This document shows, in pieces, positions 1-9,027 of a stretch of DNA of 64,000 nt. Under the pieces are notes generated by a model. It searched no databases. It saw nothing but the letters and a program-made list of their open reading frames with translations, and was not told the DNA's origin. Every line of letters starts with the position of its first letter. The stretch's first letter is position 1. The stretch spans positions 310,001-374,000 of the forward strand of contig JAKLDN010000003.1 of the NCBI GenBank assembly GCA_022703505.1, given 5' to 3'. The translations under genes were made by a program, and so were the position numbers. Source of the stretch: Spirochaetota bacterium. GTDB lineage: Bacteria; Spirochaetota; Spirochaetia; Treponematales; UBA12059.

Positions 1-363
1 ATGATCTGGGAGGCGGCCATGGCCGCGGCCCATTACAAGCTGGACAACCTGATCGTGCTCCTGGACCACAACGGCTTGCAGATCGACGGACCCAACGACA
101 AAGTCATGGGACTGGGCGACATAGTCGGTAAATTCTCCGCCTTCGGATTCGACTGCGAGGTGGTGGACGGCCACGATGCCCAGGCGGTCGCCGAGGCCGC
201 TGGGCGACGCGCGGACGGAAAACCCCGGTTCATCCGCTGCCGCACCGTCAAGGGCCGGGGGGTCTTGTTCATGGAGGGCAACGCGGGCTGGCACGGCAAG
301 CCCATGAACGCCCAGGAGTACGAAGCTGCGATGAAGGAACTCGGGGGTGCAGACCATGTCTGA
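1..363 (+). CDS. Transketolase, N-terminal (TPP-binding) subunit, 5'-truncated by the window edge
   Basis: The visible 120 codons are the end of the TPP-binding half of a split transketolase, which moves two-carbon ketol units between sugar phosphates. The start WEAAMAAAHYKLDNL and the later stretches VLLDHNGLQIDG and DGHD match the second half of the N-terminal domain. A full subunit is about 270 residues, so the true start lies upstream of base 1 and the ATG at base 1 is an internal methionine. The C-terminal subunit follows with a short overlap. Both halves are required for activity in this family. Confidence 0.93.
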   Translation: MIWEAAMAAAHYKLDNLIVLLDHNGLQIDGPNDKVMGLGDIVGKFSAFGFDCEVVDGHDAQAVAEAAGRRADGKPRFIRCRTVKGRGVLFMEGNAGWHGKPMNAQEYEAAMKELGGADHV

Positions 364-1288
364 CGCGAAATCGCTGCGGGTGGCCTACGGGGAGGCCCTG
401 GTGGAACTGGGGGCCCAGGACGACCGGGTCGTGGTCCTGGACGCCGACCTGGCCCACGCCACCATGACCAGCCTCTTCGAGGCCAAGTTTCCCGACCGGT
501 TCTACAACTTCGGGCTTGCGGAAGCCAACATGATGTGCGCCGCCGCGGGCTTCGCCCACTCGGGACTCCTTCCCTTCGCCTCTACCTTCGCCCTGTTCGG
601 AACCGGGAGGGCTTACGAGCAGATCCGCAACTCCATAGCCTACGTGAACGCCAACGTAAAGTTCGGCCTATCCCATTCGGGCCTCTCCGTGGGCGAGGAC
701 GGGGGGAGCCACCAGAGCATCGAGGACATCGCCCTCATGCGGGTGGTGCCGAACATGACCATCTTCGTACCCTGCGACCCGATCGAGACCCGGAAGGCCG
801 TTTTCGCGGCGGCCAAGATCGAGGGCCCCGTGTACATCCGGGTGGCCCGCCCGGTGGTGGAGACGATCACGACGCCCCAGACGCCCTTCGTTCCGGGGAA
901 AATCGTCCGGCTCCGGGACGGCACGGACGTCTGCATCCTGGCCACGGGGCTCATGGTCAAGGAGGCCCTCAAGGCCGCGGATCTCCTTGCCTCCGAGGGC
1001 ATACGCGCCGCCGTGGCGGACGTCCACACCCTTAAGCCCTTCGACGCCGAGTTCGTGCTGGAGGCGGCCCGGACCTGCGGCCGGATCCTGACGGTGGAGG
1101 AACACTCCGTGATCGGAGGCCTCGGGTCCGCGTCCGCGGAAGTCCTGGCGGGGGCCTCTGCCGCAAAATTCCGGCGGATGGGGATCGGGGACAAATTCGG
1201 ATTCTCGGGCAAACCCGCGGACCTCTTCGAGTCCTTCGGACTGACCGCAGGGGATATAGCCCGTGAATGCAAGGCCCTGCTGGACTAG
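356..1288 (+). CDS. Transketolase, C-terminal subunit
   Basis: About 310 residues carrying the pyrimidine-binding and C-terminal transketolase domains. Recognisable stretches include DADLAHATMTS, FGLAEANMM with the catalytic glutamate that activates TPP, and the C-terminal VEEHSVIGGLGS. I chose ATG 356, which gives MSDAKSLRVAYGEAL. An in-frame GTG at 347 would add three residues. Either way the gene overlaps the end of the N-subunit gene, so translation is probably coupled. It heads a run of sugar or polyol genes (cupin, zinc dehydrogenase, Gfo/Idh/MocA), so a dedicated catabolic transketolase is more likely than the housekeeping enzyme; that is inference. Confidence 0.93.
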   Translation: MSDAKSLRVAYGEALVELGAQDDRVVVLDADLAHATMTSLFEAKFPDRFYNFGLAEANMMCAAAGFAHSGLLPFASTFALFGTGRAYEQIRNSIAYVNANVKFGLSHSGLSVGEDGGSHQSIEDIALMRVVPNMTIFVPCDPIETRKAVFAAAKIEGPVYIRVARPVVETITTPQTPFVPGKIVRLRDGTDVCILATGLMVKEALKAADLLASEGIRAAVADVHTLKPFDAEFVLEAARTCGRILTVEEHSVIGGLGSASAEVLAGASAAKFRRMGIGDKFGFSGKPADLFESFGLTAGDIARECKALLD

Positions 1289-1303
1289 GGCGGAGGACGG
1301 ATC

Positions 1304-1714
1304 ATGAACATAGAATCCCGCGGGCACGAGGGGGAAGGGCTGGCCCGGGTCTACGAAAACGACCGTTGGATGGTCGCGGTCAAGAACTGGAAGCCCGCGA
1401 ACGACCTCGAAGGCATAGACTGCCTGGAGCGTCACAACGAGACGGACGAGCTCTTCGTCCTCCTGGCCGGCCGCTGTGTCCTGCTGTCCGGGACGGAGAA
1501 GCCCGGAGGCGGATTGGATATCCGGGCGCATTCCATGGAACCCGGAAAACTCTACACGATTCCCCGGGGCCTTTTGCACAACACGGTAACCCGCAGGGAC
1601 ACCAAGCTCCTATTAGTGGAGGCCCCGGACACGTCCATGGCGAACAGCGAGGTCGTGAGCCTGGACGCGGAGCAGAAGGCCTCCGTGCGGGCCCTCGCGC
1701 GCCCGGGGTTGTAG
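1304..1714 (+). CDS. Cupin-domain protein
   Basis: A 136-residue single-domain protein with a cupin barrel pattern. HNETDELFVLLAG fits cupin motif 1 and YTIPRGLLHNTV fits motif 2 with its metal-ligand histidine. ATG 1304 is preceded by GGAGG. It sits 15 bp after the transketolase gene and 7 bp before a zinc dehydrogenase, so it belongs to the same operon. Small cupins in such operons are often sugar isomerases, epimerases or substrate-binding proteins, but nothing here settles the reaction. Confidence 0.8.
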   Translation: MNIESRGHEGEGLARVYENDRWMVAVKNWKPANDLEGIDCLERHNETDELFVLLAGRCVLLSGTEKPGGGLDIRAHSMEPGKLYTIPRGLLHNTVTRRDTKLLLVEAPDTSMANSEVVSLDAEQKASVRALARPGL

Positions 1715-1721
1715 GACGGGC

Positions 1722-2663
1722 ATGAGGATCAGCGAAGTCGTCGCGCCCCGTCGGTCCCGTGTTTCGGAGGCGACGGTCCCCGAGCCCGGGGCGAACGATA
1801 TCCTCGTCCGGGTCCGGGCCTGCGGGGTCTGCGGATCCGAGTTTCCGACCTGGACGGAGGGAAGGGATCCCCCCGTCCGGCTGGGCCACGAGGTCGCCGG
1901 GGAGGTCGCCGCGGCGGGGACAGGGGTTTCCGGATTCGAGCCCGGGGACCGGATCACCGGGCTCTTCCGTCAAGGTTTCGCGGAGTACGCGGTCTGTCCG
2001 GCCGAGGCAGCCGCGCCCATTCCGGGTGGAATGGGCTACGAGGAGGCCAGTCTCGGCGAACCGGTCGCCTGCGCCGTGAGCGGGGCCCTGCGGACCGACG
2101 TGGGCCTGGGAAAGACCGTCGCGGTGATCGGCCTGGGCTTCATGGGACTGCTCACGCTGCAGCTGCTCCGCATGAAGGGGGCGTTCCGGATTTTGGCGAT
2201 CGATGCGCGGCCCGAGACGGGGGCGGCCGCCCGTCGCCTCGGGGCGGACGAGTTCTTCCTGCCCGGGGAGGTACCGCCGGGGCTTCTGCTGACGGACAGC
2301 GCGGGGGCCGGCGGAGTGGACGTGGTCGCGGAGTGCTCCGGTAGCGGCGCAGCCCTGGAACTGGCCGTCCGGATGCTCAAGCGGCACTCGGTCCTTTCCG
2401 TGGTGGGGTACCATCAGGGCGGACCGAGATCGGTGGATTTCCAGATGCTGAACTGGAAGGCCGCGGACGTGATCAACGCCCACGAGAAGCGGACGGACTT
2501 CAAGATGGAATGTCTGCGGATCGGCCTGGACCTGGCGGCTGCGGGCCGGTTGGAGCTGGGATCCCTGATCACCCACCGGTATCCCCTGGAAGAGGCCGAC
2601 CGCGCCTTCGCGGACTACGAGTCGAAGCCGGACGGCTATATCAAGGGTCTGGTACTGCCCTGA
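1722..2663 (+). CDS. Zinc-type alcohol/polyol dehydrogenase (MDR superfamily), short form
   Basis: A 313-residue medium-chain dehydrogenase that should oxidise a polyol or sugar alcohol with NAD(P). The N-terminal GroES-like domain has CGVCGSE and LGHEVAGEV, which carry catalytic zinc ligands. The Rossmann fold has GLGFMG near residue 136. The four-cysteine structural-zinc lobe usual in sorbitol and threonine dehydrogenases is missing, and the protein is 30-40 residues short. Sequence runs straight from GDRITGLF to GFAEYAV. Position between a cupin and a Gfo/Idh/MocA gene supports a sugar-oxidation role. Confidence 0.88.
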   Translation: MRISEVVAPRRSRVSEATVPEPGANDILVRVRACGVCGSEFPTWTEGRDPPVRLGHEVAGEVAAAGTGVSGFEPGDRITGLFRQGFAEYAVCPAEAAAPIPGGMGYEEASLGEPVACAVSGALRTDVGLGKTVAVIGLGFMGLLTLQLLRMKGAFRILAIDARPETGAAARRLGADEFFLPGEVPPGLLLTDSAGAGGVDVVAECSGSGAALELAVRMLKRHSVLSVVGYHQGGPRSVDFQMLNWKAADVINAHEKRTDFKMECLRIGLDLAAAGRLELGSLITHRYPLEEADRAFADYESKPDGYIKGLVLP

Positions 2664-2681
2664 GGGGCGTCGGGAGGCGGC

Positions 2682-3797
2682 ATGAGGCGTATTCGAGCCG
2701 GGATCGTCGGCGTCGGCAAGATCGGGCTGGTCCATCTGGAAGCCCTTCGACGATTGGGGTATGCCGAGGCGGCCGCCGTGGTCGTGCGGGACGAAGCCCG
2801 GGCGAAGGCGCTCTGCGAGTTCTACGGCATCCCGAAGTACTATCTCGACTACAGGGACCTGCTGGCCGATCCCGGAATCGAGGTCGTCCACGACTGCACC
2901 CCGAATCGTGAACACTTCCGGATCAATGGGGACGCTCTCCGGGCGGGCAAGCCCGTCCTTTCGGAAAAGCCCCTCACCGTGGATTCCCGGGAATCCGCGG
3001 AACTGGTCGAAGTGGCGGAAGCTACGGGCCTCCGCACGGGGGTCAATTTCGTGTATCGCCATTATGCGGTGGTCCAACATCTCCGGGGCATGATCGAGGA
3101 GGGCCGACTCGGGGTGGTCCGGGCGGTCCACGGCGAGTACCTCCAGGATTGGCTCCTCAAGGAGACGGATTTCGACTGGCGGGTCCGGTCCGAGATAGGC
3201 GGACCCTCCCGGGCATTGGCCGATATCGGATCCCACTGGCTCGACCTGGCGATCTTCCTCACCGGATGCCCGATCCGGGAAATCAGCGCGGACACGGCGA
3301 CCTTCCTGCCGTTCCGGGTGGAACCGGACCCGTCCGGCAAGGGGGAAGGTCGAAGGGTGCCGGTGGATACGGAGGATTACGGGGCCGCCCTCCTGCGCTT
3401 CGAGGGCGGGGTCCGGGGAGTCTTCGCCGTATCCCAGGTCAGCCCGGGCCGGAAGATCGGCCTGTCCATCCAGGTGGACGGGAGTCTCGCATCCGCCCGC
3501 TGGTGCCAGGATTCTCCAGACCGGCTGTGGATCGGCCGGCGGGACGGGCCCAACGAGGACTTCGTCCTGCATCCTTCCTTGTTGAATCGGCGCGGAAAGT
3601 CCGTGCACTCGTATACGGGCGGTCCGGAGCGGTGGCCGGACGCCCAGAAGAACATGATCGACAGTTTCTATCGCACGATCCTGGACGGGGTGGAGCCCTT
3701 GTACGCGGATTTCAAAGCCGGCCACTCCGTTGTCCGCGTAGTGGAATCCGCGCTCGAGAGCGGCCGGACCGGATGCCGGGTCACGGTCGCCGGATAG
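2682..3797 (+). CDS. Gfo/Idh/MocA-family oxidoreductase
   Basis: A 371-residue NAD(P)-dependent sugar or inositol oxidoreductase. The Rossmann start is IVGVGKIGLVHLEAL. The family signature SEKPLTVD holds the EKP motif near residue 103. The C-terminal alpha/beta domain has the conserved histidine region DIGSHWLDLAIFLTG. A GGAGG-like site precedes ATG 2682, 18 bp after the dehydrogenase. It is the last gene of the operon. The next gene is on the opposite strand and ends 21 bp away. The substrate cannot be told from sequence. Confidence 0.92.
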   Translation: MRRIRAGIVGVGKIGLVHLEALRRLGYAEAAAVVVRDEARAKALCEFYGIPKYYLDYRDLLADPGIEVVHDCTPNREHFRINGDALRAGKPVLSEKPLTVDSRESAELVEVAEATGLRTGVNFVYRHYAVVQHLRGMIEEGRLGVVRAVHGEYLQDWLLKETDFDWRVRSEIGGPSRALADIGSHWLDLAIFLTGCPIREISADTATFLPFRVEPDPSGKGEGRRVPVDTEDYGAALLRFEGGVRGVFAVSQVSPGRKIGLSIQVDGSLASARWCQDSPDRLWIGRRDGPNEDFVLHPSLLNRRGKSVHSYTGGPERWPDAQKNMIDSFYRTILDGVEPLYADFKAGHSVVRVVESALESGRTGCRVTVAG

Positions 3798-3818
3798 GAA
3801 TGCCGGATTCCGGCGGCA

Positions 3819-4178
3819 TCAGGAGGCGCGGAGGGACCGAAGGGCGTCCTCGATGTCCTTAGGCATGAGGGGTTTGACCAGGAAGGCCGCGGGCTCGGTT
3901 CCGGCCGCCGCCGCGGCGGTATCCGAGTCGTCGTAGGCTGTTGTGAAGATCACCGGGGCGCCGCCGGTTTCCCGGATCTTCCGGGCGGCCTCGATCCCCG
4001 ACATGCGGGTTTCCATGCAGATGTCCATGAACACCAAGTCCGGCCGCAGTTCGCGTTCTTTCTGGACACAGGAAACCCCCGAAGAGCAGATGGCCTGCAC
4101 CTCGTGCCCGAGTTCCCGGAGCACCGCGGCCAGGCCCATGGCGATGAGACGCTCGTCCTCCGCGATGATGATCCTCAT
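3819..4178 (-). CDS. Single-domain response regulator (receiver only)
   Basis: A 119-residue CheY-like receiver with no output domain. Acidic residues E7, D8 and E9 start the fold, D52 in FMDICM is the phosphoacceptor, T79/T80 the switch threonine, and K102 the conserved lysine in VKP. The motif [11 protein letters not shown] after the aspartate is typical of receivers paired with HisKA_2 kinases. Its ATG overlaps the kinase stop by 4 bp, so the two are a cognate pair. With no output domain it must act by protein contact or as a phosphate sink. Confidence 0.93.
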   Translation of the reverse strand: MRIIIAEDERLIAMGLAAVLRELGHEVQAICSSGVSCVQKERELRPDLVFMDICMETRMSGIEAARKIRETGGAPVIFTTAYDDSDTAAAAAGTEPAAFLVKPLMPKDIEDALRSLRAS

Positions 4179-5377
4179 CGTCCCAAGGCCTCCCGAGAAA
4201 GGCGCACCTCAACCCGCAGCCCGGGTTGTCCGTTCGTCCAACGAACATCCCCGTAGAACTGCTCGCACAGGCTCCGGACAATGGACATGCCCAGGCTCTC
4301 ACGGTCCGTACGCTCCGAATCCGTCGACAGTCCGGGGCCGTCGTCGGTGAGGGCAATATAGCAATTCGACTCATCGCTGTCGACCCGTATATCCATCCGT
4401 CCTGTAGTACTGCCCCGGAAAGCGTATTTGACGGAATTGGTGATCAGTTCGTTCAGGATAAGGCCGATGTGGATACCCGCGCTCAGGCTGACCCGAAGGG
4501 TCCCCATGGAAAAGGTCGGCACGATACCGCACCCGTGGCTCTCCAGGATGGATCGGGTCAGCCGGGGGATATACCGCTCCAGATCCACCGAGGAAAGGTC
4601 GTCGGCGGAATAGAGCTCCTCGTGGACCAGGGCCATGGAGGAGATGCGCCCCCGGGCCGTGAGCAGGGCCGGGGCGGCCGGTGATCCGGCGTTCTGCTGG
4701 CCCTGTAGGTACAGGAGGCTTTCGATGATCTGAAGGTTGTTCTTGACCCGGTGATGGATCTCCTGGAGCAGGACGTTCTTTTCCTCCAAGGCCGAGCGAA
4801 GCTGCTCGCGTTCCGCCAGGAGGTCCTCGGTCCGGCGACGCACCGTGTCCTCGAGCTTGAGGTACATGAAGGAGTTCCGCAGGACCAGGGCCAGGACCCC
4901 GGACAATCGATCCAGGCTGACGAGCAGGTTGCCCATGCTGTGGCGGTCCAGGATGTCCAGGAGTAGGAGGGCCCCTACCTGTCCTCCGCCGTACCGCAGG
5001 GGCACCAGGATGCTGGGGCCGAATCCCGCACCTCGGAGCGCATCGCGCACGGCGGCATCCCGAGGATCGCCGGCATCCTCTCCGGGATCGACGAATCGGG
5101 AAGCGGCGAACCCGTGCGCGGCTTCCAGGAGCGTGAGTATCTCCCGGGATTCCGCGGTCGTTCTCCTCCGGTCCGGGACCGCGGAGATGAGCTCGTGGGC
5201 ATGGGAATCGCTGAACTCGGAGCATTGGAACACCAGCACCGTCTTGACCCCGACGATCTCCCGGATCCGGCCGGCGAGATGGGTGGAACAGGCCCCGGGA
5301 TTGTCCGACCGGCTCAGGATCTCCTCCAGGAGGTCCGCGAGGAGGAAGGAAAGGGCATTGTTCTCGGATCCGGTCAT
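4175..5377 (-). CDS. Sensor histidine kinase, GAF-like plus HisKA_2 plus HATPase
   Basis: A 400-residue kinase with no membrane segment, so it is cytoplasmic. Residues about 25-165 look like a GAF sensor domain, including [20 protein letters not shown] coiled linker (175-200) follows. [11 protein letters not shown] places the phosphoacceptor at H208 of a HisKA_2 dimerisation domain. The ATPase domain has N309 in [21 protein letters not shown] near 345-350, and SLGMSIV near 361. It overlaps the DUF1638 gene upstream and the receiver downstream by 4 bp each, tying a two-component system to a corrinoid gene set. The GAF ligand is unknown. Confidence 0.92.
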   Translation of the reverse strand: MTGSENNALSFLLADLLEEILSRSDNPGACSTHLAGRIREIVGVKTVLVFQCSEFSDSHAHELISAVPDRRRTTAESREILTLLEAAHGFAASRFVDPGEDAGDPRDAAVRDALRGAGFGPSILVPLRYGGGQVGALLLLDILDRHSMGNLLVSLDRLSGVLALVLRNSFMYLKLEDTVRRRTEDLLAEREQLRSALEEKNVLLQEIHHRVKNNLQIIESLLYLQGQQNAGSPAAPALLTARGRISSMALVHEELYSADDLSSVDLERYIPRLTRSILESHGCGIVPTFSMGTLRVSLSAGIHIGLILNELITNSVKYAFRGSTTGRMDIRVDSDESNCYIALTDDGPGLSTDSERTDRESLGMSIVRSLCEQFYGDVRWTNGQPGLRVEVRLSREALGR

Positions 5378-6027
5378 GTCGCATCCCCCTCGCGAAGGGC
5401 CGGATCATCCCGTGTCCCGCCGGACAGCCGGGATTCGAGGTCCGACAGGGCCTTGCGCAGGGCGGATTCCAGGTTCCCGAGTCCCGCCGCCTCGATCCGG
5501 ACGGGCATGCCGAAGAAGGCTTCTATCTCCGCGAGGATGGCATGCGGAACCGGCACGACCCCGGTGTCCACGTACGCCAGGGCCTTCATGGAATCGGTCA
5601 TGAATCCCCGGGCTGTTTCGGAATCGCCGAGTCCAAGCTCCGCTTGGAAGACCTCGCGCCACCGGGCGGTCCATTCCGGCATGAAGAGGAACACTCCCTG
5701 CCTGCGGAGGTTCCTGTACCGTTCCCGGCCCAGGACGATCTCGCAGCAGTTGACCCCGGGGATGCGGATGAGGCCGGTCCCCTCGCTGATCTCCCGCATC
5801 CCGGGGGAGCAGTCCCCGAACACCAGGATCGCGGGGGCGCCGGGGGCGGAATCCAACAGGCCGTGCAGGCCGGACTCCAGGTCCAGCGGCCGCATATGTA
5901 GGATCGAATCGAGGATCACGATGTCCAGGCGCGCCAGCAAAGCGGGCGGGAGGGCCCCGAGTTCCTCCCGGAGTATCCCGCAGGAGAGGACCCGGACCCG
6001 GGCCCGCGGGATTCCGGGTAGGCTCAC
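5374..6027 (-). CDS. DUF1638-family protein
   Basis: A 217-residue protein matching DUF1638 by pattern: CGILREEL near the start, [40 protein letters not shown]-like FMPEWTARW, and [10 protein letters not shown]. The paired cysteines in NCCE and GDC suggest a metal or corrinoid-related site. The frame is open further upstream, but GTG 6027 overlaps the upstream stop as GTGA and leaves the conserved start intact, so I use it. DUF1638 genes are often found beside UroD-like methyltransferases and corrinoid proteins, as here. No reaction has been assigned that I can name. Confidence 0.85.
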   Translation of the reverse strand: MSLPGIPRARVRVLSCGILREELGALPPALLARLDIVILDSILHMRPLDLESGLHGLLDSAPGAPAILVFGDCSPGMREISEGTGLIRIPGVNCCEIVLGRERYRNLRRQGVFLFMPEWTARWREVFQAELGLGDSETARGFMTDSMKALAYVDTGVVPVPHAILAEIEAFFGMPVRIEAAGLGNLESALRKALSDLESRLSGGTRDDPALREGDAT

Positions 6028-7040
6028 GAGCCGCGCCCCTGCAGGATGTCGCGGACGAGGGTAAGCCGGTCCGGGGGGGTCCAGGCGGGAAGCTCCGCCC
6101 CGCTGTTCGCGAAAATCCACCGCCGGTCACCCCTCTGTGCCTCCACCAGGGCCCTGAGGGCGCCGGAGAGAAAATCCCGGGAATAGGCGTCGAAGCAGGG
6201 GCCCAGGATGTTGCCCAGGAGGACCGCCTCCGGCCCCGCGAGTTCCCGGGCCCGGGAGAAGCTGTCCTGGGCCCCGATGGCGAATCCCGCAAGACCGGGC
6301 AGGCCGGTATAAAGGCCGATCCTGTCGGCGAACGCGGTTCCTCCGTGATGGAGAACTACGGGCAGGGGGCAATCCCGGAGCGCCGACTCCAGGACCGGCA
6401 GGGCCGACCTGCGGATGTTCCTCTCGTCCAGGATGCGGGGATTCGCGAACATCATCGGCATGACCAGGATGGATACCCCCGCGTTCCGGTAGGCTTCGGA
6501 AAGGGACCGGAAATGATCGAGCGCCTTCGAGAACAGCCTTTCCGCCACGTCGGACCGGAAGAGCAGGGTTTCGATCCATTCCTCGATCCCGACCAGGAGG
6601 GCGGGCAGGTCCGTGGGTGCGACGATGGGGGCCGCCACGATCCGTTCCGTCCCGAAGGCCTTCGAGCAGGCCACGGAAGAGTCGACCAGGAAATCCAGGT
6701 ACCGATCGGAACCGGGCTTGGGATCCCGGCCCGTCAGGGCGTCCTCCGCGGTACGGAAGGGAGGCTGGCGTACGTTGGGCACCGAGTCCTTCTGGGGAGC
6801 CAGGGCCGCGCCGAAGGCTGCGGCCTCGAAGGCGAACACGAAGGGGGTGAACACGATGTCCGGGTCCAGCAGGTCGCAGACGGCCCCCTGACCCCGGGCA
6901 TACAGGGCCGGGTCCCCGTAGTATTCCCCGACGGGGGTCGAGGTGAGGGAAGCCCCCAAGGTACAGCAGGCCAGTCCGTAGGGAGGCCGGTCGTAGGGCT
7001 CCCCGCGGAACAGGGCCGTCACCCGTTCCACGGGTTTCAT
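6024..7040 (-). CDS. UroD/MtaA-superfamily methyltransferase homologue lacking the usual zinc cysteines
   Basis: A 338-residue TIM-barrel protein of the uroporphyrinogen decarboxylase family, the group that contains MtaA and MtbA methylcobalamin:CoM methyltransferases. The N-terminal MKPVERVTALFRGEPYDRPP is characteristic. MtaA-type enzymes bind zinc with HxC plus a distant Cys. Here the first site reads H231-H232-G233-G234, and the C-terminal site reads NSGAE (312-316) with no Cys, so the classical site appears lost. It overlaps the corrinoid protein and DUF1638 genes by 4 bp. Function may be methyl transfer with other ligands, or sensing. Methyl acceptor unknown. Confidence 0.88.
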   Translation of the reverse strand: MKPVERVTALFRGEPYDRPPYGLACCTLGASLTSTPVGEYYGDPALYARGQGAVCDLLDPDIVFTPFVFAFEAAAFGAALAPQKDSVPNVRQPPFRTAEDALTGRDPKPGSDRYLDFLVDSSVACSKAFGTERIVAAPIVAPTDLPALLVGIEEWIETLLFRSDVAERLFSKALDHFRSLSEAYRNAGVSILVMPMMFANPRILDERNIRRSALPVLESALRDCPLPVVLHHGGTAFADRIGLYTGLPGLAGFAIGAQDSFSRARELAGPEAVLLGNILGPCFDAYSRDFLSGALRALVEAQRGDRRWIFANSGAELPAWTPPDRLTLVRDILQGRGS

Positions 7041-7762
7041 GTCCGGGCTCCGTCCGGCATTCCGGCATCATCCCCGGCAGCGCTCTCGGTATCGCTGACG
7101 GGACCGCTGGCGGCGGCATTATCACAGAGTGTCCGGAACAGGGCGGGGGCGTCCATGGCGCTCGAGGCGGTGCCGTCCCCTCCGACCTCCTTCACGAGAC
7201 CGGGGCGCATGTTGAACACCGCCCCTCCCACGGCCAGGGGAAGGACCCCGGACAGGTTCCGCCGGTCGAGTTCCTCCCGCAGGCCCCGGATGTTCAGGGC
7301 CGTGGACAGCATCATGGCGGAAACCCCGATGATCCGGGCTTTTTGTTCCAGGGCGGCATCCACGAAATCCGCGGGGGAGACGTCGTTTCCCAGGTCCACG
7401 ATCTCCCAGCCGTCCAGGCGCAGGAAGGACGCGACCATCTTTCGGCCCAGGGCGTGGAAGTCGTCCTCGATGTTGCCGAGCACGGCCACTCCCCGTGGAG
7501 GCGCCGCGGTGCCCGGGTCCCCGTCTTCCAGCGCGGCCTTGAGCACGTTCTCCGCAACCTTTCAGGCGATATAGCTCTGGGCCAGGGAGATCGTGCCGTC
7601 GATCCACATTTTGCCCGTCCGCTGAAGTACGGGTTCCAGGTAATTTCGGATCACCGCGGGGTATCCGTCCCTCCGGGCGGCGTCCGCGAGGCGTTTCAAG
7701 GCGGCCTCCAGGCTGGCGTCCAGGATCTCGTTCAGCAAGCCTTCAAGGTCGTACTCAGGCAT
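7037..7762 (-). CDS. Corrinoid (B12-binding) protein with an in-frame UGA at codon 67
   Basis: One continuous reading frame of 242 codons broken only by TGA at 7564-7562. Before it lies a helical cap domain (residues 1-66, ending ISLAQSYIA). After it, KVAENVL continues the last cap helix and leads into a cobalamin-binding Rossmann domain with the lower-ligand motif D101-x-H103-x-x-G106 (GNIEDDFHALG), GVSAMML and AVGGAVF. ATG 7762 follows GGAGAGG. Either the UGA encodes selenocysteine, or one base change (for example GGA to TGA) broke the gene, or it is a sequencing error. The gene heads the methyltransferase/DUF1638/kinase/receiver operon. If UGA stops translation, the two pieces are residues 1-66 and the B12 domain. 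Confidence 0.75.
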
Positions 7763-7938
7763 GTCCTCTCCAATAGGATGATGCTTCCGTTGATGTAAGT
7801 ATGAAGGAGTTTCCCGAAATGTCAAAACCGCCCAGGTCCGGCCGCTTGTCTTTCCCCTCCACCGACATATACTTAGCGCAAGACTTAGATTACCCTGAGC
7901 GGTAACCTTCACCTTCGATCCCCCCGGAGAGGCAGGAG

Positions 7939-9027
7939 ATGGTCCGGAATTCCCGAGCCCTTGAAGAGTTGATCGATCACCCCGATACGGCCGCCGGGCG
8001 GGCCCTGGACTCGCTCTTCGAACTCCGGCCGGACCTGAGGCTCCGCTACGACGAGAGGAGCCTCCGCCTGGCCCGGGAGGACATGGCCCACCATGTCCGA
8101 AGGTTGGCCCAGTCGGCCCTGTCCGGAGAAGTCGATTCCCTCAAGGACTACCTTTCCTGGCTCAAGGTCCTGTTCCGCGGCCTTCCGTTGCCCGACGAAC
8201 TGATCGCGGAATCCCTCCGTTGCGCCGCCCGGGGGGCCGCCGGTTCGTTGAAGGATCCCGACGCCCGCGTGATCCTCGAACTCGGGGAGCTCGCCGCGGA
8301 ATCCTACGCGGGTCTGGACGCGTATTCGAGCCGGTACGGAGGGCCGGGGCCCGCTCCGGGCACCCCCGTCCACGCCTACGTCCGGTCCCTGGTGGACGGG
8401 CGGCGGGACCTGGCCGGGAAGGTGGTCGAAACCGAACTCTCCCGGGGCCGTTCGGTCCGGGACCTCTACCTGGACCTCTTCCAGCCCGCCCAGCGGGAGA
8501 TCGGCCGACTCTGGCATGTCCGCGAGGTTTCCGTCGCCCAGGAGCATTTCGCGACCGCCGCCACCCAGTACCTCATGTCCGAGCTGTATCCCCGCCTAAT
8601 TTCCCAGTCCCGGCCGAACGGCCGGGTCCTGGTAGCGGCCTCCGCCCAGGGGGAGCTGCACGAGGTCGGCATCCGCATGGTGGCGGACTTCTTCCAGTCC
8701 GACGGCTGGGATTCCCGGTACTTCGGGGCGAACCTCCCCGCGGAGTCCCTGCTCGCCGAAGTGGATCGTCTGCGTCCCGACCTGATCGCCCTGTCCGCGA
8801 CCCTCCCGGAGAACGTACGATGGATCTCCCGGGTCGTGGAGGCCCTGCGGGCCCGGGGACCCGGCCGTCCCGCCGTCCTGGTCGGGGGCCTTCCGTTCCT
8901 GGTCTCCGAAGGGCTCTGGCGTCGGATCGGTGCGGACGCCACCGGCTCGGATTGCCGGGAAGCCCTGGTAACCGGCAACCGGATCGCCGCCGAGCGGTCC
9001 GGCCCGGACGGGAAGGCCCGGACGTGA
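7939..9027 (+). CDS. B12-binding sensor with CarH-type photoreceptor signature, no DNA-binding domain
   Basis: A 362-residue soluble protein. Residues about 143-220 form a B12 cap (four-helix) domain and 227-345 a cobalamin Rossmann domain. The cap contains W192-H193 followed by E202-H203, exactly the Wx9EH spacing of adenosylcobalamin photoreceptors such as CarH, including the extra His that becomes an axial ligand after light. The lower-ligand motif is E239-x-H241-x-x-G244. Residues 1-135 are helical and of unknown role, and there is no MerR DNA-binding domain. The stop overlaps the GTG of a diguanylate cyclase, so the likely output is c-di-GMP. Light sensing is inferred. Confidence 0.85.
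   Translation: MVRNSRALEELIDHPDTAAGRALDSLFELRPDLRLRYDERSLRLAREDMAHHVRRLAQSALSGEVDSLKDYLSWLKVLFRGLPLPDELIAESLRCAARGAAGSLKDPDARVILELGELAAESYAGLDAYSSRYGGPGPAPGTPVHAYVRSLVDGRRDLAGKVVETELSRGRSVRDLYLDLFQPAQREIGRLWHVREVSVAQEHFATAATQYLMSELYPRLISQSRPNGRVLVAASAQGELHEVGIRMVADFFQSDGWDSRYFGANLPAESLLAEVDRLRPDLIALSATLPENVRWISRVVEALRARGPGRPAVLVGGLPFLVSEGLWRRIGADATGSDCREALVTGNRIAAERSGPDGKART

Noticed and set aside
1380-3725. A 781-codon open frame on the minus strand opposite the sugar operon
   Set aside because: It is an antisense shadow produced by high GC3 in real plus-strand genes. It is rich in Arg, Pro and Gly, has no family motif and spans several real genes.
8220-9023. The GGDEF frame is open for 268 codons upstream of GTG 9024, which could be read as a fusion protein
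   Set aside because: The upstream part is a +1-frame shadow of the B12-sensor gene, with arginine/proline-rich sequence and no domain. The GTGA overlap gives a natural start at 9024.
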